NCBI GenBank assembly: GCA_016196905.1
Contig: JACPWV010000044.1
Location: forward strand, 1 to 7,900
DNA from: Chloroflexota bacterium
Lineage (GTDB): Bacteria; Chloroflexota; Anaerolineae; UBA7937; JACPPX01
Length of the DNA: 7,900 nt
Direction of reading: 5' to 3'
The stretch's first letter is position 1; each line of letters opens with the position of its first letter. Below the pieces are notes generated by a model that saw nothing but the letters and a program-made list of their open reading frames with translations, did not search any database and was not told the origin of the DNA. The translations under genes were made by a program, and so were the position numbers. This document shows, piece after piece, positions 6,186 to 7,900 of this stretch.

Positions 6186-6616
6186 ACCTTGGTGAAGAAG
6201 GGAGGGAAATCCTTGATACAGTTTACCATCTGCAAAGAGATATCGAAGAGAGTTTACGCGAAATCGGTGGTGTGGCCGAAGATGCCCAGATGCATGCTGA
6301 AGAGTCCGTTGCAGGAACAGAAACGCTTCATGAGAAGGTTGACCGTATTAGCGACGAAATTTCCTTGATTTCTGCCCGGAGAAACGCGCTCCTCGAGTAC
6401 TTCCAAATTGAGGATCCTCCCAAGACTTGGGCTAAAAACAAGGTGAAGGAAATGCTCAGGGGGAAAGCGGGGATCAGGCCTACACCGCCGCAGAAGAAGT
6501 GGGTCGTAAAGACGTTTGGCAAGGCGTTTCGCTGGCTGAATGATACAGAGATTGCAGCAATTTACGATCAAATATTTGTAGAGTCAAAGCCACCGCCTGT
6601 CGAGCAAACAGCCTGA
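6155..6616 (+). CDS. C-terminal part of the frameshifted AlbA_2 gene, coiled-coil region
   Basis: Reading frame shifted relative to the preceding gene, with coding-like character from about 6140 (AATDELEKQLQALNMNLGEEGREIL). Residues 1-75 are rich in Glu, Leu, Ile and Arg in a heptad-like pattern and probably form a coiled coil. The rest (ALLEYFQIEDPPKTWAKN, then KKWVVKTFGKAFRWLNDTEIAAIYDQI) looks like a small basic helical domain that I do not recognise. No Shine-Dalgarno supports TTG 6155. ATG 6182 overlaps the upstream stop as ATGA, which could mean a coupled separate gene, but the protein-like sequence before it favours one original gene. GC content falls to roughly 40-43% in the lines I counted (6181-6240, 6541-6600), against about 67% in neighbours, suggesting a separate origin. 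Treat the coordinates as a fragment, not as an independent gene. Confidence 0.5.
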   Translation: MEKQLQALNMNLGEEGREILDTVYHLQRDIEESLREIGGVAEDAQMHAEESVAGTETLHEKVDRISDEISLISARRNALLEYFQIEDPPKTWAKNKVKEMLRGKAGIRPTPPQKKWVVKTFGKAFRWLNDTEIAAIYDQIFVESKPPPVEQTA

Positions 6617-6718
6617 ACCCAAATTACTCGCTGCTTCTAATACTGAGACTGGGATTCATATTCATGCTTCGAATCAGGGCTGCGCACCCGCTGCAGGCAA
6701 TAGTCAAACCGGGGACGG
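6617..6718 (+). other. Intergenic region before the exonuclease gene
   Basis: About 100 AT-richer bases follow the end of the frameshifted gene. I found no convincing promoter: TAATAC and CATATT lack a partner -35 at proper spacing. There is no terminator with a U tract. GGGGA at 6711-6715 may serve as a close-set ribosome site for the gene at 6719. Base composition returns to the GC-rich background at its right end. Confidence 0.35.
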
Positions 6719-7288
6719 ATGTCAAGCCAAGGCCGAGTCCTGGTCTTCGATCTCGAAACGCAGCGCGCCTATACCCATGAGCCTGAGGGCTTCGAGCCGC
6801 GGGCGCTAGGCTTGGCGGCCGCCGTGGTCTACGACTCGCTCAGCGCTGGCTACCGGAGTTACCTCGAGGAGGCCGTAGGCGAGCTGGTGGCCGAGCTGGC
6901 CCGCGCCGACCTGATCGTCGGTTATAACGTGAAGCGCTTCGATTATGAGGTGCTCTCCGTCTACTCCGACTTGGCCTTCGCCGATCTGCCCACCCTCGAC
7001 ATCCTGGAGGAGATTCAGCGTGCCCTGGGTACTCGCCTCAGCCTGGACGAGGTGGCCCGCGCCACTCTGGGTGTAGAGAAGTCGGCCTCGGGTCTGCAGG
7101 CGGTGCGCTGGTACCAACAGGGACGCCTAGATCTGGTCATCGAGTACTGTCAACGCGACGTGGAGCTGACCAAAGCACTTTACGAGCACGGCCTCCAGAA
7201 CGGGCTGCTCTACCGCCGCGACAAACGTGGACTACGCCATCCCATCCCTGTTTCTTTTCATCGCGGAAGTTACCCCCCGTTCTCCTGA
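6719..7288 (+). CDS. Stand-alone DEDDy-type 3'-5' exonuclease / RNase H-like protein
   Basis: Small (189-residue) nuclease-fold protein of the DnaQ-like superfamily, probably removing nucleotides from DNA or RNA 3' ends with two metal ions. Exo I is VFDLETQ with Asp11 and Glu13; Exo II is IVGYNVKRFDYEVL with Asn70, Phe74 and Asp75; a further Asp94 is in LPTLDIL; Exo III is YCQRD with Tyr143 and Asp147, the Tyr-x3-Asp of the DEDDy class. The fold therefore has a complete set of apparent catalytic acids. Related domains are often fused to helicases (YprB-like, RNase_H_2), but here there is no helicase or polymerase part. The start ATG 6719 is fixed by an in-frame TAG at 6701-6703 with no earlier start codon; GGGGA lies three bases upstream, closer than ideal. 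The C-terminus (NGLLYRRDKRGLRHPIPVSF) is basic. Substrate unknown. Confidence 0.82.
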   Translation: MSSQGRVLVFDLETQRAYTHEPEGFEPRALGLAAAVVYDSLSAGYRSYLEEAVGELVAELARADLIVGYNVKRFDYEVLSVYSDLAFADLPTLDILEEIQRALGTRLSLDEVARATLGVEKSASGLQAVRWYQQGRLDLVIEYCQRDVELTKALYEHGLQNGLLYRRDKRGLRHPIPVSFHRGSYPPFS

Positions 7289-7333
7289 GACCAGGCCCAT
7301 GGTAGCTTGCCTCCCCACCGCGGGGCGCTGGTC
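7289..7333 (+). terminator. Hairpin directly after the exonuclease stop codon, possible terminator
   Basis: GACCAG (7289-7294) pairs with CTGGTC (7328-7333), continuing with GCCC (7295-7298) against GGGC (7323-7326) across one bulged G, to give a 10-bp stem with a 24-base loop. It begins on the base after the TGA stop. No T run follows (CCAGCTCG), so it does not fit a standard intrinsic terminator. It may stabilise the 3' end or be incidental. Confidence 0.3.
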
Positions 7334-7369
7334 CCAGCTCGAACATCAGCCTGCGAGGAGACCTCAGGT

Positions 7370-7398
7370 TTGCCCTCCGCAGGGGGCCATGTTATAAT
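7370..7398 (+). promoter_or_regulatory. Extended -10 promoter of the right-edge membrane protein gene
   Basis: TATAAT at 7393-7398 is a perfect -10 box preceded by TGT (7390-7392), giving an extended -10. TTGCCC at 7370-7375 lies 17 bases upstream and matches the -35 consensus at four of six positions. Transcription would start near 7405, leaving an unusually long leader of about 155 nt before ATG 7562. Confidence 0.7.
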
Positions 7399-7404
7399 GG
7401 CCAC

Positions 7405-7561
7405 TACCTGACCCATGCTTTGAGGATTCCTAGAGGGTTGGCGGGGAACGTGCCCCGCATTTCGGTTGGAGCCAGCACCCCCAAGACATTGCACCCCATG
7501 ACCGAATTCGCGGCGCTCCGGCGAGCGGGTGCTCGGATCTCCTGCCGCGAGGCCTCGCCGC
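7405..7561 (+). promoter_or_regulatory. Long structured leader of the right-edge gene
   Basis: No convincing protein is encoded here. The RNA offers three compact hairpins: GCGGGG with CCCCGC around AACGUG (7441-7458), CGAGC with GCUCG around GGGU (7522-7535), and the 12-base palindrome GCGAGGCCTCGC (7547-7558), which contains the likely ribosome site GAGG at 7549-7552. The ribosome site could thus be masked by local pairing. I do not recognise a known riboswitch class. An ATG at 7498 opens a frame that looks noncoding. Confidence 0.4.
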
Positions 7562-7900
7562 ATGGCGCTTCTTCTTCAACTCATCGCCGACTACGCCCTG
7601 GGCATTTATTTTCTATGCGCCCTGGGGGTGTTGTTCTGCCTGCGCATTGTGCATGCCTCCCGCTTGGAGCGGGAGTCCTCGCTTTTCCCCTTGGAGCGGG
7701 AAGCCGCCCTGGCGCGCGCGCAGCGGGCGGTGTTGGCCTTGATGGCCCTCCTGGCCACGGCTGGGGTGGCCGCTTTCATCGACTTCTCCCTAGGATCGAA
7801 TCCCATCGAGAGCGGCCGCCAGCCCGAGCTGGAGACGCCCATCCACCTGGATACCTCCACCCCTGCTCCCTCGCCTACCCCTTTGCCCATCACGCCCACC
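7562..7900 (+). CDS. Membrane protein with Pro/Thr/Ser-rich linker, cut by window edge
   Basis: Reading frame open from ATG 7562 through the right edge, 113 codons seen. Residues 6-30 (QLIADYALGIYFLCALGVLFCLRIV) form one membrane segment, followed by a charged stretch (RLERESSLFPLEREAALARAQRA, 34-56) likely in the cytoplasm. A second segment is at about 57-76 (VLALMALLATAGVAAFIDFS). Then comes a region rich in Pro, Thr and Ser (TPIHLDTSTPAPSPTPLPITPT, from about 92) typical of extracytoplasmic linkers. The product is therefore probably anchored with a large C-terminal part outside the membrane, possibly an SH3-like or other surface domain beyond the window, which I cannot see. GAGG at 7549-7552 is the probable ribosome site, nine bases before ATG. 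It has its own promoter. I do not recognise the family. Confidence 0.7.
   Translation, partial: MALLLQLIADYALGIYFLCALGVLFCLRIVHASRLERESSLFPLEREAALARAQRAVLALMALLATAGVAAFIDFSLGSNPIESGRQPELETPIHLDTSTPAPSPTPLPITPT

Noticed and set aside
5627..6633. Near-matching 10-mers TTACTGGCTG (5627) and TTACTCGCTG (6624) flanking the low-GC gene, possible target-site duplication
   Set aside because: Imperfect, short, and not at sharp boundaries of the composition change; likely chance.
7663..7701. Direct repeat CTTGGAGCGGGA at 7663-7674 and 7690-7701
   Set aside because: The copies are 27 bases apart in frame and simply encode LERE twice in a charged segment; no sign of a mobile or regulatory repeat.
7498..7900. 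ATG at 7498 opening a frame to the right edge
   Set aside because: Composition is Arg/Pro/His/Gly-rich as expected of an out-of-frame shadow; the frame from 7562 encodes credible membrane segments.
1..7900. tRNA, rRNA, CRISPR array, insertion sequence or phage genes
   Set aside because: I found no cloverleaf, regularly spaced repeat, transposase or terminal inverted repeats while reading both strands.

Overview
The window is GC-rich (about 65-68% in the 60-base lines I counted inside genes) and bacterial. It uses GTG and TTG starts, strong GGAGG-type ribosome sites and sigma70-like promoters. Several traits fit a Chloroflexota (Anaerolineae-like) genome: a coaX-panB-panE-panC cluster, a tandem-hairpin leader resembling the pan RNA motif (reported from that phylum among others), a GT87-type membrane protein, a HEAT-repeat protein, and a membrane protein entering a Pro/Thr/Ser-rich linker. 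The phylum is an inference; no marker gene is present.

Left half, minus strand (4503 down to 2): a GT87-like polytopic membrane protein, then coaX (type III pantothenate kinase), then panB, panE and panC (cut by the left edge). panB, panE and panC are tightly coupled: TAG and GTG share one base at panB/panE, and panE's TAG directly abuts panC's ATG. Together they convert 2-ketoisovalerate to pantothenate, which CoaX phosphorylates in the first step to CoA. A TTGACT-17-TATGTT promoter overlaps the coaX stop codon. It is followed by a leader of about 165 nt with two similar hairpins (best reading: a pan-type regulatory RNA), then two more hairpins, then the panB ribosome site.

Centre: the GT87-like gene and the HEAT-repeat gene diverge from a compact intergenic region. 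Each has its own promoter, and the HEAT promoter has perfect -35 and -10 hexamers. The minus-strand promoter supports moving the GT87 start to 4503, so the two genes need not overlap.

Right half, plus strand: the HEAT-repeat gene with an acidic tail; an AlbA_2-like gene that appears broken by a one-base frameshift near 6141-6145, its remainder lying in another frame in AT-richer DNA; a small DEDDy-type 3'-5' exonuclease; then a hairpin, an extended -10 promoter and a structured leader of about 155 nt before a membrane protein cut by the right edge.

No tRNA, rRNA, CRISPR array or insertion sequence was recognised. The most interesting items are the tandem-hairpin panB leader and the frameshifted AlbA_2 gene in a low-GC patch.
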